Assembly (NCBI GenBank): GCA_032622095.1
Contig: CP136068.1
Span: 9,277,314 to 9,341,313 of the forward strand
Length of the DNA stretch: 64,000 bases
Direction: 5' to 3'
Origin: Siphonodentalium dalli
Taxonomy: Eukaryota; Mollusca; Scaphopoda; Gadilida; Siphonodentaliidae
In this document: positions 43,201 to 55,200 of the stretch, piece after piece
Layout of the letters: each line of letters opens with the position of its first letter
How positions within the stretch are numbered: position 1 is the first letter of the stretch
Notes under the pieces: model-generated
Databases searched by the model: none
What the model was told of the DNA's origin: nothing
What the model saw: the letters and a program-made list of their open reading frames with translations, nothing else
Translations under genes and position numbers: made by a program

Positions 43201-46200
43201 TACCATGACGACCTGTCGCATTCAGAACAAGCCCACGTGACATTTTTGTGACGTGTTTATCGTTTAGTGTTTGGGGAAGTTCCCTTGATGACGTCATCGT
43301 GGGTCATATTGTCAAATTGTGTTCAACCACGTGCTTATGTTTTTGTTTGCTTCTTATAAATGTTAAATTGTAAGCGTCCACATTTGTCAAATTTCCATGT
43401 TGACATATTACGGCAATAAACAATCTATCTATATACATGTAGCAGATGCATACGGACTGTTCCCATCCCACATGTCTTTATAACAGGACGCGCATGTGTC
43501 GTCATAATCATCAGGATTATCTCACTTATAAATAACCATACATGACCTCCCCGTGTGCCTGTAAAAGTAGACGAATCTGGTTCCAATTAGGCCGTGTTTC
43601 CTTGACGTTCGCGCATGATATCGTCAGGGTTATCTCATTATTAGGGATCGCACAACCTGCTCACAAGAATAGTAATTCTTTTCTGCCGGTCTCGATATTG
43701 GCACCATATATTTCTGTTTTAATAATGCCAATAAAACCACACAAAATAAATCAAATTGCATTGGAGATTGATATAAAAGTTGGGAATATCGGTAAGAATT
43801 GTTGTTTCCCCACCCGCACTATTATTTGGGTCACTCAGATAATTCTTACCTACCTGTACCCTGCATCGCAACTAAAACTGCTATGCATTCTCATGTAGGT
43901 TTATCATCGACCTACATGTATATCTATATGCATGCATACATCGATGGGTCAACATGTATACATGCACGATGTTTCAAATCGTAAAATAAAAATAAATCCT
44001 ATAAAGTTCAACGACAATAAACAGAGTCGAGGGTAAAAACTAAATTAGGTTGGATATATCAGATTTTCTAAGGAAGACGTTACCGTCTATCAATATCTAT
44101 TGGTTATACGGAGACGAGAAAAACAATTCCACTCAAGAGATAGTTTTTGATGACTCAGACACATAAAGAAATCACTATTGGCAAAAGCATATTATATACA
44201 TGGACAAATCACTATTGGCAAAAAAACATCATCGTCAATAATAAGTAAATAAAATAACCACAATAAATGAAGATTTCTTCAGTGTCCTTTGTTTTTTTTG
44301 GTGCAAATTGTCCGTTAAAATCACCGCGGTATCGCGAACCGTGACCGCATGCATCGTGGTGTCACCGCGGTATGCACGGTGTTGAAGCGTTAATAAGCGG
44401 TATCAGTACCACGGTATTGGGGATACCGCGGTATCATACTGCGGTATTAACGGGGTGACACCGCATTATAGATGGTCAATTACTTTAAGTATAGCGGTAT
44501 CGTCACTAAAATCATCCTCTCAGGACCTCATTCTGTATGGCCTCATCTGCTATGGGAGACCTAGTCATAAATTCATTTTCATTATAATTAGAGCACATGT
44601 GTGTATTTTGCACTAATCCATGGCTCAATTCATTCATTCATATATTCTGTCGAGTATAAAAGGAGATGGTCCCGTAAATGGTCGGATTTAGTGTACAGTA
44701 CCCCTTTAATTCATTAACATGTAATCCGCAAGTCTAAGGGTTTTGTGTAGATCTGATGGTACTGGTAATTTGAGAGGCGATTGCCAACTATAGCCTTGAA
44801 ACTTTTTGGCTATAAACGTTGGGCTAAATCAGACTAAATGAAATTTTATTTGGCAACTTTCAAAATAATTGGCCATTGGGACATTTGGCCACAGACAGTG
44901 TGACCCCTGGCAAAGACATGTACCCCATCAGCATCAGTTGCGACATGCAAATTCTGGCACCACACACCAAAGCAGTGAATGTGTTTAGTATGCATGTATG
45001 CAGGGTTTCATGTTTTTAGTATAAATGTATGGAGGGTCTTAAATTAACTCACCTTCATCAGTCGAACCACCAGGATTTGTTGGTTCATATCCTGCAATTA
45101 AAAAATAGATAATTGTGTTAAAGGGACACAAAACACTCAGTGGGTAAAAGTGAAAAAATCATAAAAGTTTGTACAACCATCAACACTTAAAGACATATTA
45201 TGTACTTGTTCGGGTGCGTGAAACTGATAAATTAGTATTCAGGCGCTATGACAACTGGAGGAATGTAACATTCTACTAACATCGCCGAAAATTTGAAGCA
45301 AATCGACCGTACAACTCTAAAGAAAATGTCGTCAGAACTACGCTCAATTCTAAATATTTACTACTCGATTCGGGACCCGTCTATCAGCGATAAACTAACG
45401 AAAATGATTTCGCCATCAAGAGTCACTGCATTTAATTCATATATAAGAATGACGATGTGTGTTGTCAATTTGGATATACTATTTGTCAAACTTACTACAT
45501 TCAACAACATTATTCTCCATTTCTATTTTATCACCATACCGGAGTGTTTCACATCACTTTAAAATAACATGGAAAAATATATCGACTTCCATGACTGGAG
45601 CTTCATGAAATTTGTGCGGAAACCATGTGCCAGTGCATTCTCTTATCTATGTGAGTCCCCCATAGGGAGCCTCGCATATGTAATTAGAGAATGCACGGGC
45701 TTACAAGTTCAAGGTAAATATGTTTTAGGCCAATGCACTCTCTTATAAGCCATATTTTCGACTAAATCCTGAAAAGTTACCCATAATTCTGCTGTGGTTA
45801 AGTGGTCAATTACTTTGGACTTTACTATATGCTCCCACAGGCAGCCTCACATATAATGGTACCTGTATAAGAGAGTACATTCAACATGCTGAACTTATAA
45901 ACCGAATATATCTTGAGCGAACTACTCATCAATGAGTATTTATTATAGAGAGAGTTATTAAGGGCCAAGGTAGTCACATTTCGAAAATGGGCAAAAATTA
46001 TAAAAACATCACTAGCAAGAAGAACATGAAGAAATAGATAAACTTTTTGCTTATACTAATTATTGATAGCTCTTTTACATGTCAAAACCCAAACTGTGAC
46101 AGATATTTGTCAACAACATCGCTGATTGTGTATTAAATTCAAATATTTGAGTCTTTACAGAAATATGATTTTCAGAATATTTTTCTGGAAGACATGGCGG

Positions 46201-49200
46201 GGGGAGATATCCTGTTACACCCGTCCATAACCTCATTAAAGGTGTTGATTAATTAGAGCATATCTGTACTTACCTTCGACTGTAATGTTGTAATCTTTCC
46301 ATGCTTGGTTATCGGAGATTGTAACAGATTCCGCCCGACATGTAATAATTGTTCCATATCGGTCATTCGTGGTGATGTTGTACTTCAATATCGTGCTCCC
46401 TGAAGTCAAGCACCTGAAAAAATAATACAAAGCTTTTCAAAATATTATCAGCAAGAACACGAACAATTAGATATCATTTGTTTTTATCTTCATTATCAAT
46501 AATCAGGGTCCATGCTGGACCGAAATTTACTTTACAAATGAAAATATTTTTTGCCAAATTCTTTTAGAATTTGCCAAATGCTATCCCTGAGAGTACCATT
46601 TTCTGATTGATTGTTTATTGCAAAGTCGTCAATTAAGGCGAAACATGCTATAACATATATACAATATTTACAATAGGTCACAAAAAACAATTGTTACACA
46701 ATCATACATATATTAATATATAATATGATAAATGTATAGATATATATCGTAATATGTATTATAATATCTTATATATATTATATTATAATTTAATCCTTTA
46801 TAATATCATTATCATAATATTTTGCCTGAAATAATTATTCACGGATATAAATAATGCACCTAATCACACGTTTTTCAATTTGGAATAATCGGCTCAGTCA
46901 TATTTTAATTTTCTTGATGCCAATTTGATAAAAATACTAACATTTTTCAGTAATAGTTGATTTTCCAAAGCTAATAGTCTTTCGAATTTTTCTTTCGTAG
47001 GATTCTCCCAGTAATATTTCGGGATATAGTCTGCCCGAATTATCTGTAGTTCTTTGCAAATAATAATAAAATGGTATTCATCACCCGTGCCATCACTGCA
47101 ACATGTCTTATGTTTCGACACTCGTGGTTTGAACGACTTTTGAAAGCAGTTAGTTAATAATTACACTCGCATCTCTATTGTGGTTTATCATACAACAATA
47201 AACCAATCACAGAAAAAAAAATGATAGCAGGGTTGCTTCATCAGAAGGGCACACCACAAGAGCATTAGCTACATGTATGTAAACACCACCACACTAATAT
47301 GGGTAATCCCTCCACCCATCGATACTATATATAATAGCTATCAGATTAACTGCATCTTAATAGAGGTGTTTTCTAAACAATATAAAACACCACTAATATA
47401 ATTATATTGTAAGAGTTTCCTGAAAAGAATGGTATTGATTGACCAATATTTGTCAGCTGTCTTGAGGAATTCAAATGTGACTTGCCAAATGAAAATATTT
47501 TTTTGCCAAATGTGAATTATTTTGGCAAATTTGGCAAGTGGCAGCGCGAACCCTGTCAATAATCCCTCAGTGACAAGATATAGCATGTTAAAATATATAA
47601 TTGTTCCTAAAGGAAGCCCGAAACTGAACTATTTGGATTATATCTCTGGCCTTGTGTCGATCAAGAGGGTTAAAATTTATTGCCGTTTATTGCCTACATG
47701 TACTCCCGGTCAATCCATGCTCGGATTAGTCAAGCATGAATGTGCCCAGTGTAACTCCCGCGTTCTGACAATTATCTAGCCAGTTTTATTTCCGACTCAA
47801 TCATGAGATTTGCGAGTCGCGATGTTGCGAAATGATACCAGTAACACGGTAGTAATTAAGCAAAATGAGGTCCACAGAAGGTGAATTTAGTGATGCTACA
47901 TGTAGCCAACTAATCCTCTGGGGACCTTATTCTGCAAATTACAGGCACCTTATTCTCAGGCCTGCAATGCATTGTAATGTGAGCGAAAATGTTCAGATTT
48001 ATCTCATATTCTGATTTTCCAACCAACATTTATGTGATCATCATCGATCAAGAGCTCATAATTTTTATGAAAAATATACTTCCAGTAGAGAAACATAGGG
48101 CTAAACTAAGATCAAAGTTGGTAGGCCTACCGGTATTAGGCTACATACTAAAATTTTAAGTACATGCACATTGTACATGTTGCCCACTGCCCAGAGCAGA
48201 CTTTTACAGCAGGAAAATAGTTTCTTAGTTGGGAAAGCAGAGTGGCCGGGGATGCAGTCATACCGGTACATGGATGTACATTATTTTCCAAAAATCAATG
48301 TATGAATATCGGATTCGAATGCAAACGCACTCGTCAACACGCATATTGATTCCTGAGTTCAACGACATTGATTGACAGGTCATAAGCAACACCTATCGCA
48401 GTTACTTACATGTACATGTTTATTGAAGTAAGATATCTAGTTTTCAAGAAAATTTTCAATTCTATTTGAACGTTTTGGTTGAAAATCTAGTTTATAATAC
48501 ATGTACTGTACATGCATATTAATAATTGTTAATGTTTTGACATTACTATTCAATATTTTTTATCTGATAGGAATTTCAATACCATTCGTTTCAACCAGAA
48601 CATATTACGAAGATGTTGCAGGGTTTTAATGGCGATGGACTAATTTGTGAATTGTGACTCCAGAGCTTTATCTCAGACACCGATACAGTTGAGATAAATA
48701 TCTTTGTCCCATGTTGGTTCATCAACATACTGAAAATAATTAAAATCCAACTGAAAATGACCAAGATATAGAACTTCAAAGTTACCATACACAATGTACA
48801 ATACGGGCTGCACCACCCTGAGTCGGGGCTGTGAGGTGGAAAAATCACTGAAGTTGACCCCCACATTACCTGTCAGTGCTTCTTGTTGATGGTATTAAAC
48901 CATTACCGGTATATTATAATAACGTTTGGACTCATTACCTGTCAGTGCTTACGGTCGATGGTGTGCTGTATGTTATCTCCTCCTCCGGTAGTGGACGGCG
49001 TCCCATATCTAGTGTGTTCTGATATCTCTCCCAGATAAATCGCTTCTGGGGATTCCCGATGTTCCCGCTGCATGTGAAAGTGAGAATAGTTCCGATCTTG
49101 TAAGTTCCGGAATCCACGGGGAAATTGTTAGATCCCGAGAAGCCCATGGATCCACCCTGTGGGGTCTGTGCGTTTACAGTCAAACTGTATGGTCCTGGAA

Positions 49201-52200
49201 TAGCTACAACGACGAATAAAAATGTAAATGTACATGTATGCTGATTCAATATTTGTTGTGGCTAAAACATGCATAACAGTTGTCGATGTACAGCTACAGC
49301 GTACATGCATTCTCTAGTGGTCACCCCGAAGATCCATTTGTGGTGATCGGATGAGGGATTTAGTCATGCAAACAGTAAATAATCCAAGACATGTGCCGGC
49401 AGCCAAGTTTTTCATCGAAAATCATTCAAATTCGATACCTCCCATCTAGAGGTGATCCTAAACATGACCGTAAATTTTCAAAAACATTATAAAACGGTAT
49501 ATTTTCTCCTGCAACAAAGCTTGGACATCGAGTCGGTGCTGTCCGTGAATTTGTTGTTTGCTTTATAAATTGTCTAACAGTTTACCTGTATCCTATAATT
49601 GTACTGGTATACCAGATTTTAAAAATATACTAGTAGCTTTTACAAAACTAAATCAATTGGCATTGGAATTTTTAATTTTAGGAATCGTTTAAGGTGCAAA
49701 ACCAGGTAACTTTTGGATGTTTTCATGGGGAACTTTATAACATTGAAAACACATTAATGCAGGAACATGTACCGGTAGCATCAAGGTGCTTTTTTTAGCC
49801 AATTTTTCTCTGCATGGCTTACAATCATGGAATTCAAGGTAATCAATTCAATGTTTATTGTGAAACCGGCTTTAAATAATGCAATCTCATCTACCGTACT
49901 TAAAATATTTTAAGTACCGTGAAATAGATTATTAAGGAAGAGATAAAAACAAAGAAATACATTCCTTGCATTCTTTTTCCGAGTTATAATAATTTAATGC
50001 CGTTCCCAGAGTTGAGATTCATGACATGAGCTACACTTTAAAATACAGTAAAATCTCTCCAAACAGAACACCCTTCGTACCAGCCCTTCTGTTCAGTCTA
50101 GAGAGGTGTTCGGTTTATAGAAAATCGCACTATGATCGGAATGTATTGACATTGTTACTAAGACTAAGAGTTGTTGAAGCACAACCAACTCGATCATTAC
50201 CGGTATTGATTAATTAAACTTTATTCAATAAATTACCAACTAAAATATAAATAACAATAGATACAATGTAAAACATGTTATAATAAGAATTAAAAACATG
50301 GTATATTAACCCTTTGAACCCAACTGGCCGCAAAAGCGGCCAGCCAGAAAATGTTCCTATACCCGACTGGCCGCTCAACAGTGTCATGGGTGCATGTGTA
50401 TGGGTTTATTGTTGACTACTGTAGTACGGGTAGGAAAATGTGTACTAGTACATGCGCAAAGTGAAGAATTCGACAAACGTACATTATTTGAAGCGATTCG
50501 TGTAACGCTCAACATTGCTGCACGGTTCGCAGGATTGTAGAATTACACCATTTCAATCACTCTACTGGGTTAACATTATTCTTGTATACATAATCAGTGT
50601 TCTGGCAGATGTGAGGCAGGCACAGTCACTTATTTGACTTGATTTGTTCGAGCATGCGCAAATGAAACAATGATAAATGTATGTGTTCTTGCATGCGTAA
50701 TGATACAATCACATCAAGGTCCCCCATAGTACCGGTATATCAATTTGCACGTTTAGTCATTGCTCCAGAGTAGTCCTGTGGAAAGTGACTGCATGGTCAC
50801 AATACCATCTAGCCCATCAACTTGCGCATGCGCATTACAAACCCGTGTCAAATCGTGTATTATTGAGCAATTCTGTAAAGTTTAAGGCCTGTACTGGCAC
50901 CATTTTAACATGACCATCACCATGCCCCTTAGAGATGTCTAAAATGGGACATAATGCCATTGAGCGCACAGGGAAATGGTGCTATTCGATCACTTGGGTA
51001 TATGCTTAGCAACCATTGATACCATTATTAAATACAAGTTAGGTTCACTCTTCTGACCAGATATATCTCACATTTCACAATAGGGTATTGACAGCAAAGA
51101 AAACGTATACATACTAGTATATACTTTCTTATCGCGGAATTACGATGCTATAAGCTATAATTGGATATTAATCTCAATTCCGGGTAGTTGCCTAGAAACC
51201 GTTACCAGGGAGTGATCGTGTGGAAAAGTATACTAATCTTAAAAATACTCAGTGGTCCATGGGAACATACCCCGCTGGACAAAACAAGTGTCCATTGGCA
51301 CCGCGGTGTATTTGCCGTTCACCTGTGGTGTCCGAGTTTGTAACTGCAGTTGAGCACCGCAGCCGAACGGCAAGTACACTGCAGCCAAACGGCAAGTTCA
51401 CTTGCGGCCGAAAGGCAACTACCCTCGCGGTCGAATGGCATGTACACTGTGGTTAGATTTCTGGTTTGTATTGTCTTTTTTCAGTTTGATGAAAGTACAC
51501 CGTAGCAACTACACCATGCCGAATGGCAATTACACCGCGGCCCAACTGTAGTTAGCCAGTGGAGCCGCGGTGTAGTTGCATTTCGGCCGCGGTGGCAATG
51601 CTAACCGCACCGCAGTTAAGTGGACACTTGTTTTGTCCAGCAGTGTACCTATAAAGTTTCAGAACTGTGGCATCATTTGAGCATAACCATCACCATGTGC
51701 ATGCAAAGGAATGTCCAATTTGAGGCAAAATACTATTGGATACACAGAGCAATGGTGTCATTCAATCATTTGGGGTATTTGCTTAACAACCGTTGCTACC
51801 GGTACCTTTAAATACAAGTTAGGTTCACTCTTCTGCCAGACTTCTGGCCAGATATACATGTATCTCAGATTTCACAATAGGGTATTGACTGTACCAAAAA
51901 CGCCATTTCATTGGGCTGAATTACGACAATAAAAGCTACAATTGTATTTTCCTTTAAATATCGGGTAGTTGCCTAGCAACCGTTACCAAGGAGTGACCAT
52001 GTGTCAATGTGACCAGATATTAAAATAATCAGTGGTCCATGGGGAGCATACATGTACATGTACCTCTAAAGTTTCAGACATGTGACACCACTTGAACATA
52101 AACAACACTGTATGCCTAAACACTGCATACTATACCGGTAAGTCAAAATACCACTGGGAGCCCAGGGTTAGGGTGTCGATCGTTGTGGGGAGCCAGGGTT

Positions 52201-55200
52201 CAAAGGGTTAAGACATAATACATGTACATGTATAGATAAGACAGGAAACATGGAAACAATAAATTTTACGGTGATTTTTTTTTTAAATGTCTCTAAACAA
52301 TGTCGCATTGTACCGGTACGTGTACTAGTATATAGGCCTATTTTCTTTGCATTGTTTGTTCTGAGTTATAATAATCTAATGGTGTTGCCAGAGTAGAGAT
52401 TCATGACATGAGCTACACTTTAAAATACTGGTAAATGTACTTACCATTGACTTGAAGCGTCCTTGTAGCTTCTATGGGATCTCGGTTGCTTTTTATCTGA
52501 CACTTCCACGTTGTTGTTGGCCCTTCGCCGTTTTGGCATGTGATATTCCTAATTATGAATTGTAGTTTTGTAAGTCCATCTGAGCTAGTAGCACCTACTT
52601 GGCCAGTAACACTAGCCCTAGATGTATAACTAGAGTCGGTGATAACTGGATTATCATTGTTCGTGAGCAGCATTACTGAGGCGACTTCATTATACGATAA
52701 CTCACGAAGACCGGTATTAGTACCTGTGCTCCCTGTGGCCTTGGAGAGCACAGCACCATATGGGGTATAGGCGCTATTCGGTCCTTCTGTTTTCCTTTGG
52801 AGGTCATTGCAAGTGATTGTCACTTGTTGTCCTTCCTGGAATGGTTGTGACTGTGTAGATCCTGAACCTTCAAGTTTTAACTCCACAGCCCCTTGTGACA
52901 CTACAAAGAATACAGATACATGTACCGTATTTATAGCGAAATAATGTACCGGGTATTTCAAGTACAAGTACTCATTTGATTTTATTTGATAATCTAATTT
53001 TAAATAATGGGTACAATATTACAACAGGGGGGGGGGGGTGTATAAGACAGGGCTACGTGTATGTGTTTCTGGTATAAACATGCAAGAAGAAAAAAAAAGG
53101 GGGTGGGTGGCTTTTCATGTTATTTTATTTTTTTCATTTTATTTTCAACTTTTCTCAAAATAAATATGAATACCCCCCCCCCCCCCAGACTGCTTCTCCT
53201 TGTTTTTAATGTACTTTTAAATAATAAAACTAAGTACATGTACATAATATTAGAATACATGATGCATAGTGTAATTTATTGTTTTATTGAAAAAAAAAAA
53301 TAAGATTGATTCGACTGTGAGTCTGTGACCTAATTGAAGTTTGCTATAGTTTCTGGTTTAACATGCAGTGCACACAACGTGTCCGTGATGCATGGAAATG
53401 AATCGATTTACATGTACCGGTACATGAAAAATAAAATCAGTGGAACTCAGGAGTGTTAGTTTATACTATCAGTTTACTTTGACCAATTAACGGGATATAA
53501 ACATGTACATGTAGATGTACATGTAGATTTAGAACGTCTTTAAGACAGAGGTACATTGTAAATATTTTAAATCAGTTCATACATGTACATGTAAGAAGAT
53601 CAAAAAACAACATTGTATTTCTTTGAAAAATTTACTTACCCTGCTGGACAAAACAAAGTGTCCATTGGCACCGCGGTGTATTTGCCGTTCGGCTGCGGTG
53701 TCAGAGTTTGTAACTGCAGTTGAGCACTGTGGCCTAACGGCAAGTACACTGCAGCCGAACAGCAAGTTATGTACACTGCGCCCGAAAGGCAACTACACCG
53801 CGGCCGAACGGCATGGTTAGATTTCTGGTTTGTGTCGTCTTTTTTCAGTTTAATGGACGTACACCGCGGCAACTACACTATAGCCGAACGGCAAGTACAT
53901 GTACACCGCAGCCCAACTGTAGTTAGCCGATGGCGCCGCGGTTTAGTTGCATTTCAGCCGCGGTGGCACCGAGGTTAAGTGGATACTTGTTTTGTCCAGC
54001 ACGGTACATGTACTAGTAGAACCAGTTGTTGACAAATTGTACCATACATGTACATGTATATTTACTTGCTCAGTAATGCTGTCTGGAAGCTGATCATGGC
54101 TACAGGTACATACCTGTACATGTACAAATGCACATTACTTTTATACATGTACGCATGTAATGTCCAGTCTGGTCAGGAATGTCTATAAGCTGGTGTGCAT
54201 GCTGGCCCATGAGAGATTAATTATCTCACGAGTGGTGACATACATGTACATGTACCCAGCCGGACAAAACAAGTGTCCATTGGCACCGAGGTGTATTTTC
54301 CATTCGGCCGAGGTGTCAGAGTTTGTAACTGCAGTTGAGCACCGCGGCCGATTTCTGGTTTGTATCGTCTTTTTTTTAGTTTAATGAACGTACACTGCAG
54401 CAACTACACCAAGGCCGAACTGCAAGTACACCGCGACCCAACTGTAATAAGCCGGTGGAGCCGCGGTGTAGTTGCATTGTTTTGTCCAGCAGGGTACTAC
54501 CGGTAGTATACATGTGTACCCGGTATACATGTACAGGCTTCAGCCTGGTACGGTATGCTGGATTGGAGCTTACCAAATGCTTTTGACATGTACCGCTACC
54601 TGTGACCCATACACAACCAGCCATGTTAATTAACAAGTGAATCTGTCAACAACTGGTTACACGTAAACTTGTAAAAGTACACTCAAGAAATATTTTTTAT
54701 GGTACATAATTCTTCAGTGTTCTGAACACAATCCTATATTTGTTCTTCATGATTGTATCAATAGATCTAATGTTTAAATCTCCCCAAAACAATTGCATAT
54801 TTGAATTCAAGTCGCCACATGTACATATTCCTATTTAACAATAATTACGAAGTGATGCTGGTTTAACTATAAATCAAAGATCAGTACTTATAATCAGTTC
54901 GTGCTCGCCAATACCGTAGGTCATCGAGTTCATTTCTAATGCAAAAACTAATTTTAAATCATTGCTGAAATATGGGAATTAATATACCCGGTAGTGACGA
55001 TTTCAACTCAAATGTGCGATTAATTTTGTGAGATTAACATTAGATCAATCGTTGCATGTACATGTACATGAAGATTTTTTTTACAAAAGGTGGGATTTTT
55101 ATCAATAATTATTGACTTTGAAATGGTCGACATACGGTATATTCTCCTGTGCAATCAATTAAGGTACCCATTAGCCGGTGCTCTCTGTGATTTTTGTGTT

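Noticed and set aside
42315-43898. Open frames inside the 2.4-kb transposon as a possible transposase
   Set aside because: They are short, on different strands, and show no catalytic or DNA-binding motif that I can recognise.
48591-48866. 91-residue minus-strand frame with hydrophobic stretch, as an alternative membrane exon
   Set aside because: It begins within the duplicated donor region and has no acceptor in a suitable phase; the membrane helix is already supplied by 26003-26119.
53577-54636. Several overlapping short frames on both strands (Cys- and Arg-rich)
   Set aside because: All derive from the inverted CG-rich wording of foldback element C; mirrored frames on both strands are typical of palindromes.
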